Shown piece by piece: positions 26,551 to 38,790 of a DNA stretch of 64,000 nucleotides. The notes below the pieces were generated by a model. It was given only the letters and a program-made list of their open reading frames with translations, had not been told where the DNA came from and did not search any database. This DNA comes from Gracilimonas sp034520725 (lineage in GTDB: Bacteria; Bacteroidota; Rhodothermia; Balneolales; Balneolaceae), in contig JAXHNH010000011.1 in the NCBI GenBank assembly GCA_034520725.1, positions 749,564 to 813,563 on the forward strand, read 5' to 3'. The translations under genes and the position numbers were made by a program. Position 1 is the first letter of the stretch. The number at the start of each line of letters is the position of its first letter.

Positions 26551-27006
26551 TTACATATTATTTTCCAAAAAATCTAAAACGACTTCCCAGTTTGGAAATT
26601 CATAACTCCCAAAATGGATCCATTTCCCCTTAAATTCAGCAGCTCCGTTATATCCCAAATCGTCAATAAGATACTCTCCAATCATCAGATCTTTTCTTTT
26701 AGTGAGAATAAGCTTATTCCGAATTTCATTACCAAAATGTTGTTCAACCCATAAACGCTTGTGGGTCCAGGCGTCAGGATTATCCCAGGGTGCGGATGAA
26801 AGTATAAAGACCTCAAATCTTTCATCATTCAATAATTTCTTAACGGCTTCCACGCCTCCTTCAATTGTCTCAAGATCTTCATAAATACCTGGTAATTTAT
26901 CAGGGCGTCCTTTATAATCTTTATGTTTGGAAAGAGGATGCTCATCCCACGCTTTATGGAAATCGGCAATTACTCCATCTAAATCTACATACACTATCTT
27001 ACCCAT
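26551..27006 (-). CDS. 5'(3')-deoxyribonucleotidase-like HAD hydrolase
   Basis: 151 residues of the NT5C type: VDLDGVIADF at 6-15 gives the two catalytic Asp, FILSSAPW the second HAD motif, LTKRKDLM the Lys, and LIDDLGYNGA the last acidic pair. It removes phosphate from deoxynucleotides in characterised relatives. Single gene. Confidence 0.85.
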   Translation of the reverse strand: MGKIVYVDLDGVIADFHKAWDEHPLSKHKDYKGRPDKLPGIYEDLETIEGGVEAVKKLLNDERFEVFILSSAPWDNPDAWTHKRLWVEQHFGNEIRNKLILTKRKDLMIGEYLIDDLGYNGAAEFKGKWIHFGSYEFPNWEVVLDFLENNM

Positions 27007-27338
27007 AATTGATCACTGACTTTATCTTGAAATTTTCACTGAATTTATGATGCATTTCTATATTATAGCATATGTATATTCTAAGAGTTACAGGATTGAG
27101 CAGAGGTACTTTCATGCATTTACTTATAGTAAAAGCATCATACATACGAAATTACGAACTATTGTGTATCACGTTTTCATTTTTCAGATACCACCAAAAA
27201 TGTAGGCCTTAAATTAAGTAAATGAACTTCTTTTTTCATGTTGGACGTAAAGTATAACAGGATATAGATCTGGGCATTTTTTGGTCTAAGTCTATCAAAT
27301 ACCTTCTATTTATAATTGGCACATATATTAGCAGCAAA
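27007..27338. other. intergenic region, nothing recognised
   Basis: 332 AT-rich bases between divergent genes; presumably promoters for both, but no motif I can defend. Confidence 0.4.
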
Positions 27339-29967
27339 ATGAGTAATACAAATTGGCAACAAATTGAGACCATACTTGACCAAGCTTTAGACCTTCCTAA
27401 AGGTCAGCGACAAAAGTTTATTGAAACTGAATGCAAGGGTAAACCAGAACTTAAAGGTGAAGTTACTCAGTTGCTTGAATCTATCTTTGATTCAGAAGGT
27501 TGGCTGGAAAATCTGGAAGATTACAAACGGGATATGTATGATGAATTAGCTGATGGTATTAAGCTTCTCTCCTCAGATAAATCTCCGATCGGCACCAAAG
27601 TAGGTTCATACCGAATAGAAAAAAAGATCGGTGAAGGAGGAATGGGATCAGTTTATCTGGCAAAACATTCCAGCAGCGATATAGAACATAATGTTGCCAT
27701 AAAGATTATACGATCAGAAAAGGCAACTTCTGAAAACATCAGACGGTTTAAACATGAACAAAAAATTCTGGCCGGGCTCCACCACCCCGGTATTGCCCGA
27801 ATGTATGATGCAGGTACCACCGGCGATGGTTACCCATATCTCATTATGGAATATGTAAATGGCATATCCATCACTGATTATTGTAATCAAAGTGACTGTA
27901 CTCTTGAGCAAAAGCTCAATTTATTTATTGATGTCCTTCAAGCCCTTCGTCATGCTCATGAAAACCTGGTAATTCACCGTGATCTGAAACCAAGTAATAT
28001 TTTGGTTGATGAATCAGGTAATATTAAAATTCTTGATTTTGGGATTTCCAAACTACTCGTGGATGACGAAGACAGCTCATTAACAAAAACGGGAGCTCGT
28101 CTTTTAACCCCGCGTTATGCAGCTCCAGAGCAAATTCTTCAGGAAAATATTACTACAGCTACCGACCTTTATTCACTTGGTATTGTGTTTTACCAGCTCA
28201 TATCTGGTCAGTATCCATATAATTTTAATGAGCTTTCAAGATATGAAATAGAACAGGCCATACTGAAGCAGGAAACATGCAAACCCAGCATCAAAGTCAC
28301 AGATCCTAAAATTCAAAAACAGCTACAAGGAGATTTAGATGCCATTGCTTTAAAAGCCATTCGTAAAGAATCTATACATCGCTATCGCATGGCCAATGAA
28401 TTCCTGGAAGACCTTAAGAATTTTCATAAGGGGTTACCGGTTACAGCACGTGAAGACTCATTTCGCTATCGAAGCCAAAAGTTTTTAAGGCGCCATAAAC
28501 AAGGGATCACTGTTACGGCTGGTTTTCTATTACTCCTCATTGGGCTTAGCAGTTTCTATACCTGGCGGATTGCAGAAGAACGGGACCAGGCTCAGCAGCA
28601 GGCCCAACGTGCCGAGATACAGGCAGAACGAGCTAAACAAGTTTCCGATTTTATGATCAATATTTTTCAAAGTAATAATCCGGAAAATACCCCGGGCGAA
28701 GACATACCGGTAAGTACTGTTATTGATGCAGGCATTGAAAGATTGAATGAGCAAGAACTAAGTCCGGTTAATCGAGCAACTATACTTGGAGTTATTGCCC
28801 AGATTCAGATAAAACTTTCGGACATTGAATCTGCTCAACAATTAAGTAGCCAAGCGTTTAATTTGGTAATGGATTCTGTTGATAACCATAATCTCGGTAC
28901 GTTGGATGTACCTACCATTTATGGACAAATTGCCTATCAAACCGGTGATTTTTCAGAAGCGGTACAGGCATTCCAAATAGGCGATTCTTTATTTAAGGCA
29001 AATGATCTTACCAACACTTATGAATACCGTGCCTTAAAGTACAATTTGGTAAATCTCTATACTGAACAAAAAAAATATGAAGAAGCTTTGCGAGTTCTTG
29101 ATATTCTAAATCCTGAAACATGGGGAGATGATAAAGAATCAATTATAGAAAAAAGCGATTTTTATAATTATAAAGCCATTGCTTTAAAAAATCTGGGAAA
29201 ACAAAGAGAAGCTCTTCTGATCTATAAAAAAGCCCTCGAATACAGGCTGGAAGCATATGGACCAAACAATCCGGAGGTAGGAACGATTTACAACAATATT
29301 AGTAGCTTGTATATTTCCCTGGATCAATATGAAAAAGCTCTCGCATATGCTGAACAGGCTTACATAATCAGAAAGAAAACCTTGGGACCCAACCATAATC
29401 TAACCGCCACACCTGTTTGGTCTCTTTCTGTTATCAATCGAAATCTGAATAATTATGAAGAAGCACTAAAATATGCAGAAGAAGCCGGGGCAATATTGAA
29501 AGAGACTCTTGGATCAGATCATTGGAGATATGCAATCACTATTCGGGGACAAGCTGAAGTTTTGATAAAAATGAACGAGTTTCTTAAGGCAAAGATGAAG
29601 GCTGATGAAGCTATTGAGATCATCAATACTCATTACCCATCAAATCATGCTTTTAAAGCTCATTTTAACGCTACATATACAAATATATACAAAGGTTTAG
29701 AAGATCTTGATAAAGCAGCTGAATACTATTCCAGAGCGATTGATTTTTTCAGAAAAGGCATGGGGTGACAAACATCCACAACTAGGACAAATGCTGGTTA
29801 GTTATGCGAAAATGGAAATGGAAAGAGAGAGTTATGATAAAGCGCACCCCTTATTAAAAGAAGCACTTGATATTCAAAAGCATAATGAACAAAGTGATGA
29901 GGAATTGAAAGCTACCCAAAAGCTTATAGACGAATGTGAGGATAGGATACAACGTGCCTCTATATAA
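27339..29967 (+). CDS. Ser/Thr protein kinase with TPR sensor region, frameshifted near its end
   Basis: About 875 residues once joined. Kinase domain from about 90: GEGGMGSV 98-105, Lys122 in VAIKII, HRDLKPSN 213-220, DFG 233-235, APEQ. Then a single transmembrane helix (VTAGFLLLLIGLSSFY) near 392-407, a coiled coil rich in Gln/Ala/Arg, and TPRs to the end (ALEYRLEAYGPNNPEVGTIYNN, EYYSRAIDFF). The kinase side should be cytoplasmic and the TPRs on the other side of the membrane. The frame shifts near 29760 (FFRKGMG in one, KAWGDKHPQLGQM in the next). The family's N-terminal LPKGQRQKFIETEC segment is common in FCB bacteria. Confidence 0.88.
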
Positions 29968-30091
29968 ATTTAAGGAAGAATTGATCAGTTGGTATTTTAC
30001 TAAGCCAGCCGGCGTTGAAGGATGACTATTGATACGGGAAATAGAATTTTTCAGAATCTGAGTTCAAGTAATAAGTGCAACACAATTAAAT

Positions 30092-30124
30092 AACCCTGAG
30101 GGGCGCGCCCCTCAGGGTTTTCAG
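30092..30124. terminator. strong palindromic terminator
   Basis: A perfect 14-bp inverted repeat centred at 30105/30106, GC-rich (CCCTGAGGGGCG arm), followed by TTTTC on the plus strand. It may end the kinase transcript or belong to the left end of the IS30 fragment, whose ORF begins 26 nt further on. Confidence 0.75.
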
Positions 30125-30149
30125 CCAAGCGTGGTATATTTATGTTATC

Positions 30150-30340
30150 ATGCAAAAATACAACCACCTTAACCTACAAGATCGTCATAAGATTAATGCT
30201 CTGCTCCAGGCAGGTCACTCACAGACTAAAATCGCTGAAATTATTGGCGTTCACAAATCCACCATTTCCCGGGAGCTTTCCCGTAACGTTGCGACCCGTG
30301 GTCGCTACGCCAACGAGTATCGCCCGCTTAAAATACGATC
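30150..30340 (+). mobile_element. IS30-family transposase fragment (N-terminal helix-turn-helix only)
   Basis: The 64-codon frame begins with the HTH of IS30 transposases: LNLQDRHKINALLQAGHSQTKIAEIIG followed by HKSTISRELSRN. The DDE catalytic core is missing and IS30-like sequence stops at about 30335, where it meets the end of a truncated minus-strand gene. It is therefore a deletion remnant, not an active element. Confidence 0.8.
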
Positions 30341-30514
30341 ATGACTGTCATCTTTATCAAGGGATTTAATGTCGTTACTATATGTTGGGGGTAGTGCAAC
30401 TAAAAAATCCCAACCATCTTTGTCTGTAGTTACTCTATTGGGAATCAAATCAACTTGATGACACCATGTTGTTAATATCGATTCACCTAAATTTCCCGTA
30501 TCCATAAAGTCCAA
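30335..30514 (-). pseudogene. truncated nuclease-like accessory gene (DUF4365-like start)
   Basis: The N-terminal 60 residues are readable: MDTGNLGESILTTWC, then DKDGWDFLVALP. The GxxGE ... D-x-GWD arrangement resembles the start of DUF4365 and other PD-(D/E)xK-like accessory nucleases found in defence islands. The rest is replaced by the IS30 fragment. It starts 10 nt after the restriction-modification gene on the same strand, so it was probably the last gene of the defence operon. Confidence 0.45.
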
Positions 30515-30523
30515 TCTTTTTAT

Positions 30524-33500
30524 TTATAAATCCCAAACCCCATCAATCTCCCCCATAATCCTATCCGTCTCCATCAGTGCCACAATAATTTTTTGGTAGT
30601 GGCGGATTTCGTCGATGGAGAGCTCACGGTCTCGGCGGTCTTTGAGCCATTTTTCGGCGGGTTGGTAGCCGCCGATGTAGAACTCCCAGGCTTTCTTTGG
30701 TACGTTGCCGAAATACTGCTTTTCGTTGATCCACACTTTACCCAACTGCCCGTCATCCGAGGATACCGTTCGAAGGTCGCCTTTGCGCTCTCTCTTCAGG
30801 CTCCTCGTTACTTCATCAACCACAAACCCCGGATCATTCTTCGTCAACCGATTCGAAATCACATTATCTCCCGACTCGGGATAGGTGGTGATAAAATCTT
30901 CTACCACGGGATGTTCCAGCAGGTGAATTTGGCGCAGCTCGCCGCCCAGTTCTACCAGTTGCCAGAATTGCTCCGGGTCTTCGGGATAGGGCACGCGCGG
31001 GAAGTCGATCTTGAGGAATTCTTTGTATTTCTCGCGGTAGCTTGGGGAGTGCAGCACGGCATAGATGTAGTCCAGCAGGTCGATGGGCGCAAAGGTGCCT
31101 TCGCGTGTCTTCTTTCTTTCTCCGGCACAAACTTCAGCCCCAGCTTCTCCGCTATTTCCTGAACGATTTTCTTGTCTAAATTGGGCGTGCGTTCGGGCTT
31201 GCCGTCGAGGGTTTGTTGGGTGGATTCTTCGGGGTAGAGGTAGAGTGGAAATAAACTTATGCCTCTCCTCTATTATCAGATATACATTAATCATCAGAAA
31301 TTGATTTGTCAATGATAAATATATCCATAGTCCTTCGGACTTGATGACTTGTCTTCTAAAAACTAAACCAATATTATTCGCCTTTAACAAAATGTTGCAT
31401 AACATTTCCATCTATGGCATACAATGAAATCCTTTTGAATTTCCAGTGTAATAAGTAAATTTATTATCAAATGGCCTATAGTAATTGGAGTAATGTTTTC
31501 AAAATTTACGCCGGACGATCTTAAATCTTCTTTTGCTAAATGAACTTTCCAATCCCTTACATCCTTTCCAAGATCAAATACTTTTCTTGCATCTTCATCA
31601 TCAAGTTTAAGAAAATGATTAACAGTTTTTTCTAACTGCATTCTTTAGATTTCATGTATAGTAAAATGATCTCTTGCAGTTACTATACCAATTGAGCTTA
31701 TTTTGAAGTAGATCATTTAATTGAAAACCCATTCTTATATTTTTTTTAAGTTTTATAATCCTTTTGGAATGAAATAATATTGTGGTTCTAAGTTTTCAAT
31801 GATTTCAAATTCTATATCGATTAATCGAATTTTTAAGTAAGTAATTCATACTTGTCAGTTCTCTTTCCATAAACATCTTGATGAAATACTTCAGCAAGTT
31901 TATCTGTGATTTTTTTGATTTCTTTAATAAATATATTAATCGATACACCTTGTTGAATATCAAATACATTTTCATCTTTATTACCATCTGGTGTTACTTC
32001 TTTTTTATTAGCATTCCCATGCAAATCAACGATATAAATTTTGTCAAAGGTCTTTAATAAATTCCATCTCATCCCTCGAAAAGTTGGATTATCTAAAAAT
32101 CCATGTGGATTAATAAAAGCCAAAATTCCTTCACCATTTTTTTCAATAAAGTGCTGTCCATAACGGATGAATTTTACGTAATCATCTGATAATCCATTTC
32201 GGATTTCGCTCTTTCAATTTCACTTTCCGCCAGGTCTTTTTTGTAATCCTCCATCAGTTCCATCAATCCACTCTCCTTTATTGGAACTATCTCACCGAAT
32301 AAGGCGGATTCCCCATCACCACCATCACCGGCGTATCTCTTTTCACATGGTTGGCCTCGTTTGCCTCCTGACTCAGCCAGCTTGCAAACAGGGTTCCGGT
32401 ATCGGGGTGGTGTTCTTCCAGCGAGTTGGTGAGATATACTCTGAATCGCTCACTACCACTTGGCTCAACGCCCGTTTCACGAAGCAGTAAATCCAATTTG
32501 AGGTGAGCCATCGCGTAACTGGCCATCAAAATCTCAAATCCGTTCAGGCGGGGAATCAGGTGCTCTTCCACATATTGCTTCCAGATGCCCTGCTGTCCCT
32601 CAAAGCGGGAATGAATCTGCTTGATCACTTCCGCCAAAAAGGTTCCGGTTCCCGTGGCGGGGTCTAAAATCTGCACTTTGTGCACTTCCCGTTCTTCCTG
32701 TTTATAACCGGTGGAAGAACGCTTGTCTTTCACATCGGTATTCACCTTCACCGTGGTTTTGGAGGTATCGGCCAGGCCGTCTTTCAGCCCGAATTCATCC
32801 TTCAGGATATCATCCACCGCGCGGACAATAAAATTGACCACCGGCTCGGGCGTGTACCAAACGCCCCGGCTTTTGCGCAGCGAGGGATCGTACTCGGCCA
32901 AAAAGGTCTCGTAAAAATGAATGATGGGATCTTGCTGCTGCGTGGATTTCCCGAAGTTTTTGAGCAGGCCGTCCACATCCGTGGCGCGGAAAATATCGGC
33001 GAGTCCGTCCACGATCCAGGTGATGCGGTCGTCGAGGTCGTAGCCGGCAATGTACTGGAACAGCTTCCGCAAAAAGGGATTGGTTTTGGGGATGAGCGCG
33101 GCGGCTTCGTGTCGGTCAAAGGTATCGAGAGTCGGGTCGTGCAGCCGGGCGGCAAACATCCCGTAGGCGATGGTCTGCGCATAAATATCGGCAAACTCCT
33201 TCGCCCCGATGTCATGAATCAGCACGTTCTGAAAAGCCGAAAGCTGCTCCCGAAGCGTGTTATTGGCCGACTCATTCACGCGGTCGGATTTTTTGATATC
33301 AGACTCGGCATCGGCATTCAGGGCTTTTTCGATCACATCCGCCAGCAGCCGGGCTTTACCGGCCATCATCTTGCTCAGCTTATTCGCACTGCGGATGGTC
33401 TGCCCGATATGCGTTCCAAAATCTTTGATGATATCCTCGAACCGACCGTAGTTTTCGGGCTTGCCCACAATCTGTCCGTCCTGCACTTCCGCAATGCGGA

Positions 33501-33855
33501 CGGTGGTAATGGGTTCGCCCTCGCGGTACAGGTGAAAATCCAGGTAGTCGGTGAAGATGAGGTTGTGGAGTCCGTCTTTGTAGCGGCTGAACTGCTCTTT
33601 GTTCTTTTTCTTGCCTAGGAGGTCGGGGTCGTCAATGTCTTTAGCTTCAATATAGCCGACGGGAATTTTGCCTTTGGTGAGGATATAATCCGGTGCGCCC
33701 ACATCGGAGCGTTTGGGTTCGTTGGTTACCAGCAGGTTGGGCAGTAAGTCCCCCAGCAGCGACTGCAAATCGCCCCGGTAACTGTGCTCCCGCGAAATCC
33801 CCGTTTTAAATCTCCGGTTTAACTGATCAACGTATTCCTGGATGGTCATAGACAA
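30524..33855 (-). pseudogene. type IIG/ISP-like restriction-modification enzyme, multiply frameshifted
   Basis: One gene of about 1100 codons. The intact N-terminal 522 residues hold a PD-(D/E)xK nuclease (SDVGAPDYIL ... GYIEAKDI near 49-74), a helical spacer and the adenine methyltransferase (DPATGTGTF motif I; NPPYS motif IV, where the frame breaks). Protein continues in other frames: KFIRYGQHFIEKNGEGIL, INPHGFLDNPTFRGMRW, then the target-recognition part ending QKIIVALMETDRIMGEIDG at 30524. No helicase domain lies between nuclease and methylase, so type IIG fits better than helicase-bearing type ISP. The middle, 31245-32285, is AT-rich with most of the stops; both ends are GC-rich. Confidence 0.75.
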
Positions 33856-33899
33856 ATAATTTAGTTGCGCTTAGGCTAACAAAATCATGGGTTAGAGGC

Positions 33900-35844
33900 A
33901 ATGGTTTTTTGAATTTACTGGTTGGACCACAAGATTCCATGAAATTGTCCTCACGAACCACTCCGTTGCTTGTTGCAAGATCGCATTATGGGCATGAAAA
34001 AAGATTGCAAGGCTTTCTTTCGTTCTTGTACAACATGTATAAAAAATCTTTGAGTCTCTCTAGAACACTTGGATTCCCATTGTTTAAGAATAAGTACTGA
34101 AAGTTGTAATCATTCCAGTTTCCGTTATCTAAAATTATAAACACGTTATCAAATTCTGCGCCCTTTACTTTACGTTGAGTGGAAAATGGAGTTTTCCCCT
34201 CCAAATATTCATAAAGACTCTGAAAATCTTTGTAGTTAACTGCTTTAACCCTATCGTAGAGGTATTCTTTTTTTTGAATAAATTCATCAATTCTGTCATC
34301 AATCAAGCAAATTCCAGATTCATCAGCCTCCGTAATTACTTCCTCAATACTTTTATCCCCGACATTTGTTAGGCTATCTATTTCATGCTCCTCTGCAAGT
34401 TTTCTTATCAGCAATTGATCTCAGTCTTATTTATAATCCGTCAACCTTAGAAACTCATTATATTGGCCTTCATTATAAAATGAGATGCAGGATTGAATTT
34501 TATATAGATGCTTAATGAGGTTATCTCTTTTTGAACCTTTCTTACTCTCTTCATCAGCATCTTGCTTTTTATCATCTATCAATTGATCCTTATCAAAATA
34601 TAGCTTTATAAATTCATCAAAATTTCTATTTGAAGTCTCCTCGTAGAGCTTCTTATCGCTCATTAACAAATTCGTTGAGTACCAGTTGGTAATACTTGAT
34701 TCAATTCCCCACCTGTTTTTCCCTCTATAAGAAATTCAACTACTTCACCAAAAGTATATTAGAAAAATCCTCATCAATTTCGTTGTCTTTGATATAACGC
34801 TTAATCCGGTTTCGATAATCTATAATTCTATCCTTATCATAGATTTCCATTAAGTTTTTAAAGCCAGCCTTCTCAGCTATCAAATTGTGGGTGAGATTTA
34901 ATTCTTTAGTCTCTTTCGTGTTATCGAAAGCCCACCCACGTTCATCTATAAGAAAATCCTTAACTCTTGATATATCATCATTCTCAGAGTGAATAAAATT
35001 ATTGTGCCTTGTTTAATTTGCCCATCTGCCATATTAAGGGCTTCTTCATCTTCTGATGGTCTTTGACCCGATCCATCTGCTCATTCTATTCGCTAAGTCG
35101 ATAACTTTTTGCGGATTTCTTCGATTTTGATTTTTTATCTTTGACTTTATCAGGAGTCTCTCCCTTATAATCATCAATATTTCCAATGCCATCATCATAG
35201 ATGGATTGCATGGCATCACCGAACAAGCCAATAATACTATTTCTATTCTTGCTCTTAACTAAATGCTCCATAAAATTTCAATAACTAGCTCATTTGTATC
35301 TCTATATTCATCCACTAAAATGTAATCAAACTTGTCTTGTAGGATATGACAGAGTTTTGGATAGGTTTTGAACAAATGATTAGCAACAATTAAAAGCTCA
35401 TCATGAGAAATTATGCCCTTCTTTATAATCACATATTCTTTGTACTGAATACCATCTTCAAGGCCATCAAAATAATCTGATGAAACTTCCTCATCTCCCA
35501 ATGAAATTTGTCTTACGTCAGGGATCATTAGCCAAAGCTATTTATTGATAATTTAAGTTCTTTCTGAAAATGCCTCATGTCATCCCATAAAAAATCACGA
35601 ATAGTAGAAAACGCTAATATTAATAACGATTTACTCTTTCTTCAATTTCATGAACCGCCGCATTTCGCAGAGGTTATACAGGCAATTTTTGCAGTAGCAT
35701 TTTCGAGAGAATTTGTCTACTAATGTGGACTAAATGAATAAGTTTTGCCGCTTCCAGCTCCTCCGCTAAGCAGAAAATTTCGCCCTTGATCTATTAGGGT
35801 AAATATTGCACTTCCGGTTCTAGTTTTAATCTTTCTTCAACCAT
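33900..35844 (-). pseudogene. gajB: Gabija GajB: UvrD/Rep-like helicase, multiply frameshifted
   Basis: Start at the ATG 35844, overlapping the end of gajA by 19 nt. Pieces in order: Walker A FLLSGGAGSGKT near 35790; STIRDFLWDDM; FDYILVDEYRDTN (Walker B DEYxDT) near 35310; GLFGDAMQSIYD (motif III) near 35220; TQRKVKGAEFDNVFIIL (motif V/VI) near 34150; ILQQATEWF at the C-terminus near 33950. This is the UvrD-like helicase of Gabija, which works with GajA. At least six indels break the frame in AT-rich DNA, so it is either decayed or badly sequenced. The exact 3' end is uncertain. Confidence 0.7.
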
Positions 35845-37907
35845 AACAATCCATCTTTTATGTATGCTGGGATTGAACTGGAATTACTTAGAGTTTCATT
35901 GTTTTGTAAAATAAAATGACGTTTAATGCAAATGAGTTTTCTTATTAATGCAGTCTTCAGCTAAATCTGTATAGTTTTTAAAGTTTGATTGCTGAAAATA
36001 ATTTTTGTTCTTTAAGCCATTAAAGGTTTTAATATTATTTACTACTAAGTCTTGTTTATTTTGGAATAAAATGCATCTTCAAACTTTTGTATGTAACCAT
36101 CCTCCATTGTTTGGTATGCTATAAATGCACTGGCATCACCAATATCTAATTCCCGTTCATCAGGTTCGAGTGCCATTAATTGTTCCCAAGTCTTGTCTTC
36201 ATAAAAATGTTTAATAGAACTGTTACTTGTGCTTGTCCCATTCTCACCACAAGCCTCAACTTGATCTTCCTCATCATTTCTTCTTATAGAATCAATATCA
36301 GTGATAATGAGTGTTTTGATTCCTATAAAATCTATGAACTCTTTAATATTTTGACTAGAGCCCACTTTTACTATTTATATATTTTGGGAAAGCAAAGGTA
36401 AATCAGAGTCAATTTGGCCAGCATCACCAAACCGTAATTTTTCAATATCAAATTGTCACCATTATTGTTGGGATAAGGATTCTCTCTGTATCACCTTCAA
36501 TTAATATTACTTTATCTGCAAAAGATTTCTTGCTCGATTTATTGTCAGATATTGTTTTAAGAACTTATACCTAGTTCTCCTTCTTCATCATACCTTTTTG
36601 TGAATCCTCTGAGGTTTTTTGCTGTTACACCCTCATTGTTTTCTTTTCTTAAAATATTTAACATCCTCAAACTCACTATCAAGAATACATGAAGAATGGG
36701 TGCTAATTATGTATCTCAAGCTTCGATTCTCACCATCTTCGCGCTTGATTCCCTCTTTGATTAGCTTTTACACCCTCTTAATAAATACATACTGCATTTG
36801 CGGATGAGTATGTGCTTCTGGTTCCTCAATAAACAATAAGTTTATATCAGCAGGCTTTTTATCCTTAGTGCGTTTAAATTCATTAACTAGTATTTCGATC
36901 TCAAAAAATCATACTAATCAAATTCATATAACCCAACCCATCGGACATTCAGGGAGTTGGTTGGCACTTTGATCATGTTTATAGACAACTGTTGTATTGC
37001 CTTCTAAAAGCTCTTTATGCTGAAGTGTTGAAATGATCTTAATATCGGATTCATTTGGTCTCACTTTTTGATCCTTGACCTTATTGTGATATCTTTGAAT
37101 AAAGAGTCATAAATACTGCTCAAACCCGTATCCGTTCGACTTAGCTTATCTTTGAAATCCTCTACAGCTTGAACCTGTTCTTCTGTATCCTCTTTACTTT
37201 TGTAAATTTTTGAGGTCTGACCAGAAAGCGTTTTATTTTTGTCTTTATTTGCTACGTCTCTTCTTGCACTAATTAATTTGAAGGAAATAATGTCCTTAAT
37301 ATTTATCCCTTCACTCAACAGATTAATAAACCTCGTTTCATCAACTATTGAGTTTCATGATCATAATAGAAAGATTTTTTTTGAGGTTTAAAATAATCAG
37401 CGAAATTATCGCTCAAATAATCATGAAAAGCTTTTCTTCATATTCAAGAATTTTCTTGCTTTTTTCGAGTTCCTGCCTGGACAAAATTGATTTAAGTTTT
37501 CTCTTTAAAAACTTCAATAAAGAAAAAAAACTCAAGGAATACTCAAAACCTAAAACTATTACATCGTTTTCAGGATCTAAGTCCATCATAACATGGCTTA
37601 TATCTCTAGGTCATCATTCTCAGTAATATCTTATATAAATCTTGAGACCAATTTTTGGTGGAACAAATTTCTTCATTGATTTCCTCTCCAGTCTCAGAGT
37701 TTTCTTTTAAATGGTTTTTGAATTTAATATCCAGATCGTAATAAGAAAATTTATACTTATCATTCAAAAATTGATCTAAAAACAGACAGTATATATGTCT
37801 TTCCAGTATTGTTTTTCCCAATCACTAAAGAGAGTTTATTCTCAACATCCAGTGGAAATCCTCTTTAAAGAGCGATAGTTTTCAATTTCAATTTTAAAGA
37901 CTTTCAT
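35826..37907 (-). pseudogene. gajA: Gabija GajA: OLD-family ATPase-TOPRIM nuclease, multiply frameshifted
   Basis: Start ATG at 37907: MKVFKIEIENYRSLKRIS, then Walker A VIGKNNTGKT near 37820. Further on come Walker B LLFIEEPEAHTHPQMQ near 36830, the His loop YIISTHSS near 36700, and a TOPRIM domain with KVILIEGDTERI near 36500 and IITDIDSI near 36300. The C-terminus PAYIKDGLLWLKKD ends at 35826. Domain order and the following UvrD helicase identify Gabija, an anti-phage system in which GajA cuts DNA when nucleotides are depleted. Several indels interrupt it; all active-site segments are still readable. Confidence 0.75.
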
Positions 37908-38415
37908 ATAAATAAATCTATTATTGTTAACTATTTGATACGTAATAACTAGCTAGTATTAAGGTGCTATATTTCCTATATAATAAAGCAAAAGAATTAG
38001 ATTTCTTTAACTCTCAACTTACTTCTCACCTCATCGCAAAAGCCCCTGGGCATTTCATCCCAGATTTTTTGGGTATTGTGAGCCCTTTTGTAAAAATTGT
38101 GGGGAAAGATTTAATTTTTGTTCTGGTATCTTTGGAGTTTTCGTGAAGTAAATTGACTAAACCTATTGTTGATGAATAGAGAAACAAGCATCTTCTTTTT
38201 CTACCGGATACTTTCGGCAGTAAATCATCCTTCCTACTTACCCGATGAATATGAGCGGAATAATCAAGAGTACTTTAATCAAACTGCTTCAAGATATTTA
38301 TGTCTTCATCAGATATTGATCCCAGTCAGATTTGATCCCAATCCTGTTTATTCTTTTTATTCTAGTAACTCTGCCAACTGGCGTGATTCCCTGACTACAC
38401 TTCTCCATTCACCTT
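37908..38415. other. AT-rich gap upstream of gajA
   Basis: No secure gene. An 84-codon plus-strand frame (38166-38420) exists, but nothing in it resembles a known family and the minus strand looks equally protein-like in pieces. It includes one copy of a 24-nt imperfect direct repeat (38033-38056). Confidence 0.3.
38033..38056. repeat. imperfect direct repeat, left copy
   Basis: ATCGCAAAAGCCCCTGGGCA plus TTTC; the partner at 39150-39172 differs by one deletion and one substitution. They lie 1.1 kb apart and flank the unrecognised fragments next to gajA. Confidence 0.5.
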
Positions 38416-38790
38416 TATGACGGGGATTTCATTTCTTTAAGTGTATCATATTCATCTTTCAAGAAATGTTCAAGTTCTGACTTAGCTTGTTCTAATTCTG
38501 GAATATATATGACACTTAAATTTACCTACCCCTAAAACCGGACAATACATTTGTGCCCAATCACTTGAAGATATTTTAATCAAATTTGAATGCTCTTGAT
38601 ACCTCACTTCAAGGAGATCTTGATCTTGATTGGGTGCTACTAAATTAATCTCACGCGTATTTTCTGGATACAGTCTATCCCGAGGATACATTAGTGTTCC
38701 TGGTTTTGGTACGCCTTTTTGTGAGTCATTTGTTACTAAAATACCAGGGTCGCATCTTTGAACGAAGGAAGTTGTAAGATAATAAAACTT
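38416..38790 (-). pseudogene. unrecognised gene fragment beside Gabija
   Basis: No family recognised. Readable text across one or two indels: SFVQRCDPGILVTNDS, GVPKPGTLMYPRDRLYPE, REINLVAPNQDQDLLEV, SSSDWAQMYCPVLG, then IPELEQAKSELEHFLKDEYD and a stop at 38416. It is charged and soluble with a C-terminal coiled-coil-like helix. It lies 500 nt upstream of gajA on the same strand and could be an accessory gene of the island. Confidence 0.35.

Noticed and set aside
32680..33618. A 312-codon plus-strand frame opposite the restriction-modification gene.
   Set aside because: It is a shadow frame in GC-rich coding DNA; the minus strand has the clear nuclease and methylase motifs.
38166..38420. An 84-codon plus-strand frame as a gene.
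   Set aside because: No family resemblance and no start signal; equally plausible broken protein text lies on the other strand.
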